From Homalodisca vitripennis (taxonomy: Eukaryota > Arthropoda > Insecta > Hemiptera > Cicadellidae): 64,000 nucleotides of DNA. The notes under the pieces are model-generated. The model saw only the letters and a program-made list of their open reading frames with translations. It searched no databases and was not told the origin of the DNA. Made by a program: the position numbers and the translations under genes. Each line of letters starts with the position of its first letter. Position 1 is the stretch's first letter. Positions 13,908 to 25,196 of this stretch are shown here, one piece after another. The stretch covers positions 98,448,501-98,512,500 of the forward strand of contig NC_060213.1 in assembly GCF_021130785.1 (NCBI RefSeq), written 5' to 3'.

Positions 13908-14298
13908 AGTAGAACGGGCGCCACTTTGGCGCTAACATGGGCTCTTATGGAGTTATTCTGGACCAATGAGAAAGCAGCAATGGCGGCTAGGCCACGCCCC
14001 CTGCCCCCCTCCCCTCCCCCCTCCAACACCCCCCGCCCCCTCCTAGACCCCCTGCGACGACCCCCCAGCCAATGGGAGAGCAGCAAGCCCCCCACCTTAC
14101 GAGAGCGATGGCGGACGAGCGATGGCGGACGGTGTCATGGCGGATGAACAAAAATTTGTGGTCTCCGGCGGCCGGTATCCGAACCCGGGCCCCTACGAAT
14201 GCGAGACTGTCGCGCTGACCACTGGACCACGGAGACGAGTTGTGCGTGGCGGCGCGATATTGGCTGTACGTTGCGGCGCGCGGGGCGCCCGGCGTTTA
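13908..14298 (+). mobile_element. GC-rich putative terminus of a second Polinton
   Basis: Homology to copy B ends at 13907, directly before AGTAGAACGGG. The main element at 20231 also starts AGTAGA, and Polinton ends typically start with AG. Copy B reads through the site uninterrupted at 48367, as expected for an empty site. The block has a perfect hairpin (GCGCCA, CTT, TGGCGC near 13918-13932), two CCAAT boxes (near 13960 and 14070), a C-rich run at about 13990-14068, and four ATGGCGG motifs. Its GC content is far above the surroundings. The matching right end was not found in the window. That this is a terminus is inference. Confidence 0.5.
14161..14236 (-). tRNA. tRNA-like sequence (tRNA-derived or degenerate)
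   Basis: Read on the minus strand this is 76 nt. The 7-bp acceptor stem is perfect (GTCTCCG with CGGAGAC). There is an A-box-like TGGTCCAGTGGTCAGC at the right place and a B-box-like GGTTCGGATACC. The T arm pairs reasonably; the anticodon arm pairs poorly, so no amino acid is assigned. It could be a tRNA pseudogene, the head of a tRNA-derived SINE, or a tRNA-like piece captured by the adjacent Polinton. Not a confident functional tRNA. Confidence 0.55.
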
Positions 14299-14417
14299 AA
14301 CGACTCCAATAATAACTACACAGATGTGCATTCCAACGGCTCTTCTCCCTCTCTCGGTGACAGATGCAGGTGCACATTCCAACGACTCCAGTAATAACTA
14401 CACAGATGTGCATTCCA
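14299..14417 (+). repeat. Pair of 37-bp direct repeats
   Basis: The phrase beginning AACGACTCCA and ending GTGCATTCCA occurs at 14299-14335 and 14381-14417, 82 bp apart, upstream of the polymerase promoter. One substitution was noted (CCAAT versus CCAGT). The function is unknown. Confidence 0.85.
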
Positions 14418-14549
14418 CAGTAACCAACATGAAACATTAAATCATATTGCGTCAGCCTGGGAGCTACGTGAGCCAAGTGCAGATCATTAGTCTTCAGTCC
14501 ATACCGGTGAGTCAGCTATTTATAGGTGCTCAGGTTACCGAACATTACC

Positions 14550-14620
14550 GGAGCGCTATATAAATAGAGCGGCCGACCGATGGCCAGTCATTAACCGTGC
14601 TGCTGTTGTTCACTGTGGTA
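14550..14620 (+). promoter_or_regulatory. TATA promoter and 5' splice donor of the polymerase gene
   Basis: TATATAAATA at 14557-14566 is followed about 30 bp later by an initiator-like CAGTCATT. A splice donor (G|GTAAGC) lies at 14618. A pyrimidine-rich stretch ending in AG just before the ATG at 14785 could be the acceptor, giving a short 5' leader intron. This looks like a host RNA polymerase II promoter, unlike the start motifs in the neighbouring AT-rich element. Confidence 0.55.
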
Positions 14621-14784
14621 AGCCTGCTTCTTACTTGTTCACTTAACACTATTCTGTCATTGTCATTGTGTATAGCTACATTGTACCATCTCAACGATAG
14701 CCGTTCATTTAAACAAATTTAAAATAACATTGTCATATTTGTTTAACATAAACCTCAACTACATTTCTCAATAAGCCATATATC

Positions 14785-17700
14785 ATGTCGGTAAATATGC
14801 TAGAGCCTGTATATTTAGTAAACACCAGTGAAACGTATGTCAAAAAGTTTAGACTTTACGGTATGAGAACAACGTTTAAATTCAACAGTCCTCCTGAAGG
14901 AATATCTGAACTGGATTGGATTAAGCGGGGGGTTCGGAGAAGTTGTAGAGCAAATGAAAGCTAAAGCTTCAGATACAGATTACCTAGGTTTCACTTTGAA
15001 CAGTTTAAATTTCAAGAATAAAGATCCGGGATACGTAGCCTTTAGACCAGCTGATGAAGTTAACCTTGACGTGTTATGGAAAATATTTGGAGGTATTGTA
15101 CAGAGTAACGCTGAATCTGTCACTTCTAGTGATACGTTTCAAGTGTCTTGTACGGTTGTCAATCTGCCCGTAGGTAGAGGTAGAAATAGGCCCGGTAAAT
15201 ACAATAGCTTCAGCGAAGAGTGCAAAGGACGAAAAAGGTATCGTAGTCATTAAGAATAGCGATAATCTGTGTCTGCCCCCGAGCTATAGTGGTAGCAAAA
15301 GCCTATGCCAAAAAAGGATCCTCAACTTAAAGCTATACGAGAAGACAAGGCTAAGAGACAAACATTTAGAGCACAGAAACTAATGGCAAAGGCAAGAGGT
15401 TTAATATTTCAGAAGAGGGGGCATGGTAATAGCTGAACTTGAAAAGTTTCAAGACCACTTGAAGAAATATAACATAACAGTATTCAGCTATAATGCAAAA
15501 GGGCGGGGACGTATACTTCAGTGGTAACAATACGGAAGCCTCTTATAAAATAAACTTGTTGTTTCACAAAGGTCACTTCAACGTGATAACTAATTTGACA
15601 GCAGCTTTCGCTTGCCATTTCTATTGTGGAAGCTTGTCATGTGCCGTAATGACCACAGAAGGTGATCACCGATGTTCTAATGTCTGCTCTGCTTGTAGCA
15701 CAATCTCACCTCCCTGCAAGCTCGAGCATTCAGGAATAAACTTGCCCTGAGTGTAATCGTCACTTTAAAAACCAGCGCTGCTTTGCTGGCCCACCAAGGT
15801 GATCTCTGCAAAAACGTACAGAAGTGTCTCGGACTGTGAGAAAAACATATACAAGAAAAACATAGAAAAACACAACATGAATGCGGTGAAGTATATTGTA
15901 GCACACTTGCGCAGAATTTAAACCCGCTAATCATCAATGTTACATGACGCCAAAACAAAGTACCCACTAAGAATGATAACTTTCTGTACATATTCTTTGA
16001 CCTGGAGACTCGTCAGGACGAATGTTTTAGAGAACGAGCCTGACGTCAAGGTTCACAAAGCTAACTTGTGCGTCTCAGAAACAGTTCTGTAGCCCAATGT
16101 ATAAATAATAACGAGTTTTGTGAAAAACTGCCTCCCAACGCAGAAAAAATCTTTCAGGAAGACCCAATATCCAGTTTTTATGAACTATGTAAATGGAAAT
16201 TCGCAAAACCATACAAAGACGTGTGCGTCATAGCTCATAACGGACAAGGATTCGACTTCCAATTCATCTTGAGATATATTCTGGAAGAGACCAAATTCAC
16301 ACCGGAAAGTCATTACTCGTGGGACAAAAGTAATTTTGCTGGAGTTTGACAACGTACGTTTCATTGACTCTCTCAACTACTTTCCCATGTCACTGTCCGC
16401 TCTTCCTTAAAGCCTTTGATCTTGGTCCCGAAATGAAGAAAGGCTACTTCCCTCATCTGTTCAACACGATCGCAAACCAAAACTACGTGGGACCGATACC
16501 AGCATAAAGTATTCTATTGCCCAGAGTCAATGTTTGAAAAAGAAACTACAAAGACTTCGAGAAAATGGCACAATGAACAGGTATGCAATAACTATGTGTT
16601 TTGACTTTCAGAAAGAACTGATAGAATATTGCATCTCTGACGTTGACATAACTGGCAAAGGCGTGTATTAAATTTAGATCTCTATTTTTAGCCGAATGCA
16701 ATGCAATGTCGACCCGTTTCTGGAAGCTGTCACCATAGCTAGCGCATGTAACCTGGCGTTTAGGCGTAATTTCTTTAAAGCCTGAAACAATCGGAATATT
16801 GCCAAAAGAAAGGATACAGATTAGTGGACAATCATTCTGGCATTTCTTTACAATGGTTGACGTGGGGAAGAAGAGCGGCGAGGTGTTAGAATACAGCACG
16901 CAGGAAGAAGAGCGAGAGGTCAACATTGAGGGAAATGAAGGTGGATGGATTTGATGGAGGACAGAATATATGAATTTCAAGGTTGTTACTATCACGGATG
17001 TCCAAAGTGTTTCCCCGTACAAAAGAGTGTGAACCGTTGAAAGAAGATCCTTCTGACACCCTCGAACTCAGATACGAGAGGACAAGAGCCAAAATCGAGA
17101 AGCTGTCACGTACACCTTATGAGGTGGTAGAGATGTGGCAGTGTGACTTTAATAAAACTAAAAATCAGAAAAGGAGCTAACATATTTGGAAAACCATCCC
17201 GTGTTGAAACACCTTACCGCTTCAATCCACGAGACGCATTTTTCGGAGGAAGAACCGGAAATGCCATGACGTATTACAAGTGTACGGAAGATGAGGACAA
17301 TACAGTATGATGGACGTATGCCCCTTATATCCCTACGTTTTGTAAACACGGTAAAATATCGCGATTATCCCATCCTACCATCTACATTGGTGACAAAGAG
17401 TGGCAGAGAGAGGGGAATGCAGGTTGAGGGCTTGCTAAAGTGCAATAATGGTACCTCCAAAAGATCTTTATCATCCAGTGCTTCCAGCTAGAATGAATGA
17501 CAAATTAATGTTTGTACTGTGCAATGTCTGTGGCGAAGAGCTGCTCAACAACGATGACTGTCAACACAGTGACGAGGAGAAGGGCGTTGATTGGCACATG
17601 GACGATTGGATGAAGTACGGAAAAGCAGTTGAAAAAGGCTATAAGAGTTTGTTGAAATGTACGAGCTGTGGGAGTACAACGTAGCCACTTTCGAAACGGG

Positions 17701-18620
17701 CGGATTGTTTACAGATTTTATCGACAAATTTCTAAAGATAAAACAAGAGGCGTCTGGCTATCCATCATGGTGTCAGACAGACGGAAGAAAAGGAAAAATA
17801 TGTGCAGGATTATTACGACCACGAGGGAATAAAGCTCGATCCGTCAAAGATAGAGAAAAACGAAGGCCTCCGCTCTCTAGCAAAGTTAATGCTTAACTCG
17901 ATTCTGGGGTAAGTTTGGGCAGAGAGAAAACCAGACAAAAAAACGCTCATCACCAGAAGACCCTGAGGAAACATGTTTAAGCTGTGTATGGATTCTAGCG
18001 TTGCCCGTAAACAGAAATACAGGAAATCAACGATGACGTTGTCCTGGTAAGCTGGCAACATTTAGAAGAAGTGGGCGAGTCATTAGCCACTGTAAACGTT
18101 GTCCTAGCTGCCTACACTACAAGTCAAGCCCGTTTTAAAGCTTTATGATCATCTGGAGGCACTGGGTAAACAAGTATTGTAACTACGATACAGACAGTGA
18201 TTGTGTACGTATACAAAAAATGGTTTGTACAGAGTAAATACCGGCGACTACCTAGGGCAGATGACAGACGAGCTGGCCTAAAGACTACGGTCCCGGATCT
18301 CATATTGTAGAATTTGTTTCCGGTGGTCCAAAGACGTATGCTTATCGCGTTTTTTCCACAAGCAAAAACGATTTTGTATCTGTCTGCAAAATCAAGGGTC
18401 TCACTCTTAACCTAAAAACTTCAAAAAATCTAAATTTTGAAAAACTTAAAGAAATGGTTCTTAGTGAAACCTGGGTAACACTCCGATATTGAAGAAAACA
18501 GAATTAGGAGAACAAAGTCCAGGCAAATAGTTACTGTCAAAGAGGACAAAGGTTTTCAAAATTACAGGCCCAAAACGCAGACGCGAAGGTGAGTATGGAA
18601 CCCTGCCTTATGGTTATTGT
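14785..18620 (+). pseudogene. Polinton-type protein-primed DNA polymerase B, degenerate
   Basis: Family B polymerase of the Polinton/Maverick type, which copies linear element DNA from a protein primer. Pieces in changing frames keep the correct order. The N-terminal region runs from ATG 14785 (frames 14785-14950, then 14954-15253), followed by Cys/His-rich segments around 15590-15900. Exonuclease I follows (FFDLET near 15990), then exonuclease II (AHNGQGFDFQFIL near 16231-16270) and exonuclease III (YCISDVDI near 16630). Next come a Cys-rich CYYHGCPKC near 16985, the polymerase motif KLMLNSILG near 17885, the catalytic YDTDS near 18185, and a C-terminus ending near 18620 with PYGY. At least ten frameshifts or stops are spread across it, so it is dead as sequenced. 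Its codon use is far richer in GC than the genes at 23-33 kb, indicating a different lineage. Confidence 0.9.
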
Positions 18621-18639
18621 AAAATGTCAAAAACCAGTT

Positions 18640-19450
18640 AGATGGTACCTTATGCTGACAATACAGAATTATGTTAACAAGTAATGAGTCTATTGTCACA
18701 GTCGAATTGAGTTTGGAGCGAAAATGAGAAAATAATGAAATTAAATTTTACCTCTGTACTGTATTCCCTTTAGTCGTACTCCATCCACCATCACCACGAC
18801 ACCGGAAATATTCTGGGTTCTTCATCTTCCTCACCCGAATATCCTGATTGCGAATTCCGCAAAAAACTACTAATCACTAGCACTGGAGACCAAGGATGAC
18901 GCAGAGGATGATCGTGATAGTGGTATTATTAAAAACGTATCAACGAGAAACGAGTAAAGGTAATACGCACCAAGAATAATTGGTAGCACTCTGCACGGAG
19001 CCGAACTCAGTACTGAGAGCGGGATACGTGGCAGAACGGCGCCTCTACTAGCACATGTGGTCAACACATGTTGTGACGCAAGCTTCCTGCGCTGTTGTAT
19101 TCGCGGTTCCAGAGCCGGGGGTGACGAGGAGGTTGTGTCTAAACACACCGTAGAAACAAACTTTTTCCTTCGGTCGTTACGAGGTGTGACCATGTAAGGT
19201 GCGAGGACTCACGCATGTAGATGGGTGAAACCTTCACTGGACGGGCACCTCTAGCGTCCACCACCCTGTTAAAGCGCTCGGAAAACCCGTGTTTACGTCA
19301 GCAGCTGTATAATGATATGAAGTATGCAATAAGGCTAATTTCAGCCACTAATCCGATTTATGCCTCTGCAGACTCTAGAATTATATAAACTCTTTCCACA
19401 ATCCTACTACCACTACTAAAGGGAATATAGTATCATACTCTCGGTCTTTC
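18640..19450. other. Unassigned sequence downstream of the polymerase
   Basis: GC content stays above the genome background, as in the polymerase gene, so this may be more of the second Polinton. A short plus-strand stretch near 18815-18880 after a splice-acceptor-like CCCTTTAG looks mildly coding, but I recognise no family. The minus-strand frame at 18870-19193 has no supporting motif. Confidence 0.4.
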
Positions 19451-19546
19451 CCCCCCCCCCCCCCACCCCCCCCCCCCCCCACCCCCCCCCCCCCCCACCC
19501 CCCCCCCCCCCCACCCCCCCCCCCCCCCACCCCCCCCCCCCCCCAC
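19451..19546. repeat. Perfect (C15A)n 16-bp satellite
   Basis: Single A residues sit at 19465, 19481, 19497, 19513, 19529 and 19545, exactly 16 bp apart, in an otherwise unbroken run of C. The complementary strand is G15T, a strong candidate for G-quadruplex formation. It separates the GC-richer polymerase block from AT-rich DNA. Confidence 0.95.
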
Positions 19547-19559
19547 CCAGTGCTTAGGC

Positions 19560-20224
19560 AAATACAGACTTCAATATAAATTATAAAAGATGAGTTTTAA
19601 AAATTATGTTAAAATTGTTTTTATTGGTTATTGTTTAAGATATGCACGAAAATAATATTTTTGGCCAAATTTGGAAATCCCACTCTTGTGATCAAATAAT
19701 ACATTTTTGTCATTATTATTACAAAACCTGGGTAAACTTCTAATGCCAATATACGGACAATTAAAATAACAATTTACTTTTAATGATAATACATTTGAAT
19801 TTAAGATATATGAGTTTATACTCTTGTACATTTTCGTTATATATTAAAAAGCAAAACTATTCGACACAAATATTCAGACCATAGCGGTTTTAATGAAAAA
19901 TACCACTAAGCATTCAGTTATTTAAGTCACAAATATTCTAGAAAAACTATTCCAGGCACTCTATTTTTAAGGCATAAAATATTCAAGACCACCAGATTAA
20001 AAGCATACTTATTCGAAGAAAAAAATAGGAGTAACTAAAAGTGTATTAATCTCATTACCTGTCTCAAGGGAGTTACATCAAACTATCATCCATCCTCCTA
20101 AAACTGTTCATTAGAGATTCTAGAGAATTATCCTTCTATATGTTTATTATTTAAGTATTAAAGACAGATATATATATATATATATATCTAATATATATAT
20201 ATTAATATATATATATATATATAT
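19560..20224. other. AT-rich flank with (TA)n tract
   Basis: No gene recognised. 20166-20230 is an alternating AT tract that provides the TATATA target of the element that follows. Confidence 0.6.
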
Positions 20225-20230
20225 TATATA
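20225..20230. repeat. Left target site duplication TATATA
   Basis: TATATA precedes the AGTAGA terminus here and follows the opposite terminus at 34857-34862. Six bp is the usual Polinton duplication length. The sites lie in AT-dinucleotide DNA, so the match is weaker evidence than usual. Confidence 0.6.
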
Positions 20231-21157
20231 AGTAGATATGAATATGGCGGTTCTGGACCACTTTTGGGGACAGCCCAAAAATCAATACAAATACTGTTCA
20301 ATACACCATAAATATGAAAAAAACAAGATATGAATATGGCGGTTCTGGACCACTTTTGGGACAGCCCAAAAATCAATACAAATACTGTTCAATACACCAT
20401 AAATATGTAAAAACAAGATAATAATATGGCGGTTCTGGGACCACTTTTTGGGACAGCCCAAAAATCAATACAAATACTGTTCAATACACCATAAATATGT
20501 AAAAACTAGATAATAATATGGCGGTTCTGGACCACTTTTGGGACAGCCCAAAAATCAATACAAATACTGTTCAATACACCATATATATGTAAAAACAAAA
20601 TAATAATATGGCGGTTCTGGACCACTTTTGGGACAGCCCAAAAAATCAATACAAATACTGTTCAATACACCATAAATATGTAAAAACAAGATAATAATAT
20701 GGCGGTTCTGGACCACTTTTGGGACAGCCCAAAAATCAATACAAATACTGTTCAATACACCATAAATATATGTAAAAAACAATTCACAATACAAATTTAC
20801 TTAAATAAACTATGGTAAACTGTATTCAAGCAATTTTTCATGACAGTATGACAACATAAATTGTGGAATTTATAATACTCGAATGTTGAATTTAGAATAT
20901 GTTGGCATTACCGTTGAGCGAGAAATGTTGGTAGCACTGCGCGGCAACAAAGGAGAACAGCCTTATTTCCCGTCCAGACCCTCACACTAGTCAGTCATAT
21001 TTAAATTTTACTCTATACTTTTGATCCAGGAATGTTAAAAGTTCACTGTTTACTGGTTTAATATCGCATTCTCTTCATCTTCAGCTCTATTTGGAACAAG
21101 ACTTAGTGAAATTAATCCGTAGTGACAAGTTCAGTGCTTTATATTCTACAATTTTAA
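20231..21157 (+). repeat. Left terminal inverted repeat
   Basis: Reverse complement of 33493-34856, minus five 90-bp units. The inner, non-tandem part (20789-21157) matches 33493-33863 almost base for base, ending at TTCTACAATTTTAA. The difference in length comes only from the number of tandem units. Confidence 0.95.
20236..20788 (-). repeat. 90-bp tandem array, 6 copies (left end)
   Basis: ATGGCGG marks each unit at 20244, 20336, 20426, 20518, 20608 and 20699. Each unit contains the hairpin TTTTGGG/CCCAAAA around a 4-base loop and an ATATGGCGG motif, which reads CCGCCATAT on the other strand. The units carry small indels that disrupt the repeating frame seen in the right array. Confidence 0.95.
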
Positions 21158-21536
21158 CCACGTTACACCATCTTTAAGACTCATCCATCATAACATCTCT
21201 TCCTTCAAGACAGTGTGAATCATTCAGTTCATCAAGACATTTTCAAATCATGCCTATTTCATTACTTCAAGCGACACTATGATGTGGTCTACAGTCACTG
21301 ATCTGCGTTGTGCAACATCTCGAAGCAGCGGACGTGTTATCACTATGACGTGATCTGCAGTGTTGTGCAACATCCTGAAGCAAGCCGACGGTCAAGGACT
21401 TGTTATCACCCGCAGCACCTCACACTCTGAACATCTGGCCATACACTGCCTCAACACTCTCCGCAACACCTTGTTTCATCACTAACTCGACCCCTTTCTG
21501 CACCCTCCAACCACGTCATCGCAACCCTAACGAAGA
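21158..21536. other. Spacer between left inverted repeat and reverse transcriptase
   Basis: Less AT-rich than its surroundings. It holds an imperfect direct repeat (GTTGTGCAACATC at about 21310 and 21363, each followed by a similar 45-bp stretch). No coding frame was recognised. It may be the 5' part of the LINE or a remnant of lost element genes. Confidence 0.45.
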
Positions 21537-23365
21537 ATGAAGATCACAGATGAGTTCTTAAAGAAATTAAGCTTAATCTATAGATTTAATAATGTAAATA
21601 GCGCTTATCAACACCTTCATGAACTAATTTCAAAAACCTTTCTAAAAAATAACAAACCAAAATTCAAAATTCATTCAGATGACAAAAATTGGCTTACAAT
21701 TGGCATTCAAACCGCCGTTAAAGTTAGAAATAAACTGTATAGACAAAAGAGATTTGAACAAGCAAAATTTTATAAATCGAAAATTAAACATTATAGCAAT
21801 AATTTAAAAGAAAACTATTATAAAGAACTGATTGAAATGTCATCTGATTCAAAAACCAAATGGAATATTATAAACAAATTTTTAAATAAATCCAAAAAAA
21901 CCTTGTAGATACACAGGTGATTTAAATACAATGAACAAATTCTTTGCAAACATTGGTCAGAATTGGCTTCAAAGATTCCAGATCTAGAAAACGAAAAAAT
22001 GAAATCAAATCCGAACTCTATATATCTCTCTGAAATTACCAAACTAGAAATTGAGACCAAAATTAAACTTTTAAAGAATGATAAAGCAAGTGGATCAGAT
22101 AAAATTCCAATCAAACTAATCAAAAATCTTGCATACATAATAAGTGAACCACTAGCATACATTTTTAACTTAAGTATTCAAACTGGCATTTTTCCCGATA
22201 GATTTAAAAATAGCAACAATCAGCCCAATCTACAAAAGTGAAGGAATTTTATCAGATCCATTCCAATTTTCGACCAATCAGTCTACTACCAATAATTGGC
22301 AAGATATTTGAGAAATGTTTGTATGAGAGATTATATAGCTTTTTGGAAAAAAATACAACCTTTTATCAAGAAAACAATTTGGCTTTAGAGTTAACAAAAA
22401 TACAGAGGAAGCAATCAATTTAGTTGTTAACAGTATTGATCAAAATACACTAATCTCATTTCTAGACCTTAAGAAAGCCTTTGACACTGTAGATTTTAAG
22501 ATATTACTATACAAATTAGAACATTTAGGAATTAGAGGTAAATGTTTAGATTTATTTGCTAGTTATCTTGATAACAGGTTCTGTAATACAAAAATTGGCA
22601 ACAAAATTTTCAAATTTAGAAAAAATCACCTGTGGAGTTCCTCAAGGAAGTTGTCTTGGTCCTCTTTTGTTTATAATATATATCAATAGTATAACAACCC
22701 TTAATTTACATGGCGAATTAGTACTCTTTGCCGATGACACAGCCTTAACAGTTAAAGGTAACGATTTATATAAAAAAAACAAACGAGGACCTGACGAAAA
22801 TTAATAATTGGCTACAACAAAATAAATTAACTTTAAACTTTCAAAAAACAGAATATATAGATTTCTCCAGAACTAATGACCAATTACCAATAAAAAAGGT
22901 AGAATGTTATAAGTACTTAGGCTGTATCATAGACTTAGACTTAAATTTTAATCAACATATTAACCATATAGAAAAAACAAATTAAAAAAGCTTTGAAACC
23001 GTTATATGTATGTAAAGAAGAAAACTTCAAAAAGTCAGTATTTTCAGCATTTGTCATGTCTTTTCTAAATTATGCAATAACCATTTGGGGTAACAAAAAT
23101 ATTTCAAACCTTTCTAACATTCAAAAAACATATTATGACTAGATTCAAGATAAAAAATATTATATCTTTAGATTCTTTATATACATATAACAGGATAAAA
23201 TTATCCCGTAAAAATAAAATAGATGTAAGTAGTTTAAGTAAACATAGAATTAGATATTTTTAATAAAAATTTAAGCGATACCAAACTTAAGGCATATTTT
23301 AACTACGAATATATACCAACTAAAAGTTATTACAATCTGTAATTATCTTGTTTCAAAATTCTTTA
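21537..23365 (+). pseudogene. LINE reverse transcriptase inside the Polinton-like element
   Basis: Non-LTR reverse transcriptase in several frames. The pre-finger region is 21537-21908. DKIPIKLIKN and LSIQTGIFPDRFK lie near 22090-22210, and NFRPISLLPIIGKIFEKCL near 22270-22320. FLDLKKAFDTVDFK is near 22460, [19 protein letters not shown] near 22632, and the catalytic FADDTAL near 22730. YKYLGCIID is near 22910, and ITIWGN near 23080. Endonuclease and ORF1 are absent and at least four frameshifts are present, so it is inactive. There is no poly(A) or microsatellite tail at the 3' end and no obvious target duplication. Codon use is as AT-rich as the viral genes around it. It lies between the left inverted repeat and the capsid gene. 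Confidence 0.85.
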
Positions 23366-23435
23366 GGTTCAATTGGGATCACTTGGCCATTACTTTAAAA
23401 CAGATTTGATTGTAGGAAGTATGGCCGAGTTTTTC

Positions 23436-24687
23436 TCATTGTATCTCCCTTATATTACTCCTGATTACATCATATTCAAGCAATTTATCAGAGACAACGA
23501 CAACATAACAAACCGCATTGGTAACCGCACTCTGAAAATCCATATTGATAATTATATCGTTCTTTGAACCAGAAATATTTGTCAAACTCTTTGTTGTATC
23601 AATGACATAAATAGGTCTATTCGCTAAAAATTCTTTAGGATTGTAATACATTTCCTTATTATTACAGTAAACTTTCTTAAAATCTTGATACATCTGATAC
23701 ATGATTCTGAAAAGACCTCCTGAAATGTTTAAGTTTTGTAATTCATCTGGATAATAAGAACCGTTCAATTTTACTCTGATATTTTTTACATTCAAACTAT
23801 CAAACTTTGAAGGATTTTTTTCTTGATTATTCTGTCTATCTGTTTGAAAAACCTATAATAATGAACTTGGGATTGAAGATGTTTCTATAAATATTTGTGA
23901 TATCGAACGAATAAGTTGTTCCGGAAATACCTTTTTGCTCAATACATTGCCAATCTAGAAAATTAAACATAATGTTTTGACTTTTTGTAATTTCATCAAT
24001 CAACCTAATTTTACTCGTGGTTTTATAATCAATCATTGGAACTCTAATAAAAAAATCTGTAATTGTAATTTTGCCATCAACTGGCATATCATTTCACAGT
24101 TTTTGTTTTTAATATCGCATCATCGTCTTCTGCCCTTATAAAACTTAGATAAAATCCTCCTTTATAGATCGGAATAGTAACATTTTCAAAAAATCCTAAT
24201 CCAAAATGAGATAAATTTCCAGCTGCTTCAAAAACACCAAATTTAAAATCTGATTCAAAGCCATTAGAAGTTTGAGAAATAACATCACTTTTTGAATACG
24301 AAATAGTTCCTTTAAATAGTGCTTAATTGGCCACAGTTTTCGACTTCTTCTATCAATTTATTGTGTTTTTCTTACTTCAATCTTAGAAAATAAAAACGGT
24401 ATAAAATTATCGATTAATCTAACATTATCAGTTCCAAGATATGCTTGACCATCTTGTTTTGTTAAAGTTCCAGAAATATAAAACTGGAAGTTAGATGAGC
24501 AAAAGTTATCTCCAAAATCAATATTAAACTCAGTTCTTTTATTCGGTTCATTCAAATGTTGTTTACTAATTGGATAGAAATTTTTAAACTCCGCCCTTTC
24601 AATATCACTAGCATATTTTTCTGTAGTCCGCCATTTAATAAGAGAAAATTTAGAAATTTTAAACATCATGTATAAGAAAGATATCAT
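23436..24687 (-). pseudogene. MCP: Hexon-like major capsid protein, frameshifted
   Basis: Double jelly-roll major capsid protein that would form the icosahedral shell. The N-terminal frame (24687-24358) ends with VRLIDNFIPFLFSKIEV, a conserved N-terminal segment of Polinton capsid proteins. The chain continues in other frames: about 24355-24310, 24310-24095 (with SHFGLGFF), 24087-23836 and 23795-23436. The last frame starts with VRVKLNGSYYP-like sequence and a YQMYQDF stretch typical of the C-terminal half. Total span is about 417 codons, somewhat short for the family. Four single-base breaks, near 24355, 24310, 24095 and 23815. No TAAATGG motif lies at the first ATG, unlike neighbouring genes. 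The assignment rests on motifs and position. Confidence 0.75.
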
Positions 24688-24766
24688 TTTTTCATCGATC
24701 TAATGTACGTTTTTATAAGAAAAGATATAAATTTTAGTAAAATAATTAAAAAGATTAGAGTCATTT

Positions 24767-25168
24767 TTAATGATCTACTTCGTCATATTCAGGATTCTCT
24801 TCCTTAAATTTTGCGATCTCGGTCACATATTTCAATAAAAATTTGCACAGGATAGTAACCGCTATCTATAATATTGTTCCAATCAACTGTATCTTTATTT
24901 TCATCCAAAAACTTTATACTCAAGTGTTGATAGAGACAAAGAACAGACATATGATCTTTTAATTGATAATGTATATTTTCTTGAATGAACTCTGATGATA
25001 AAGTTTGATATTTAGCAATGTTATAACCAATTCAATTTGTTTACGTATAATCTCATCATATCTTCGGATAATTCATATTTTTGAGAAATGTCATCCCAAT
25101 GTTCTTTTTTCAAATCTCTTTCGTGTTGCATTATAAAAAGATCGAAAGCACTGTAATGTCCCCGCCAT
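24767..25168 (-). pseudogene. Viral repeat protein (YQ-LS-FI/DW repeats), broken
   Basis: Minus-strand pieces in three frames. They share a roughly 24-residue repeat with W-D-x-I-S-x-K-Y-x-L-S, then KYQTLSSEFIQEN, then YQHLSIKFLDENK and VDWNNI. Such repeats occur in proteins of large insect DNA viruses; their function is unknown to me. The stop is at 24767. The ATG at 25168 sits after a T-rich TTAATAAATAGAG, and the frame changes just behind it; an internal ATG near 25132 is the alternative start. Breaks lie near 25145, 25035 and 24835. A second protein with the same repeat lies at the other end of the element (32886-33437). Confidence 0.55.
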
Positions 25169-25196
25169 CTCTATTTATTAAGAAAAAATTTCAAAA

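Noticed and set aside
13817..14476. Several overlapping frames on both strands in the GC-rich block
   Set aside because: GC-rich sequence has few stop codons, and the frames show repeats of Gly/Arg or Pro without domains. The tRNA-like sequence and direct repeats explain the region better.
18870..19193. 107-codon minus-strand frame
   Set aside because: No motif, opposite to the polymerase gene, and Ser/Ala-rich low complexity.
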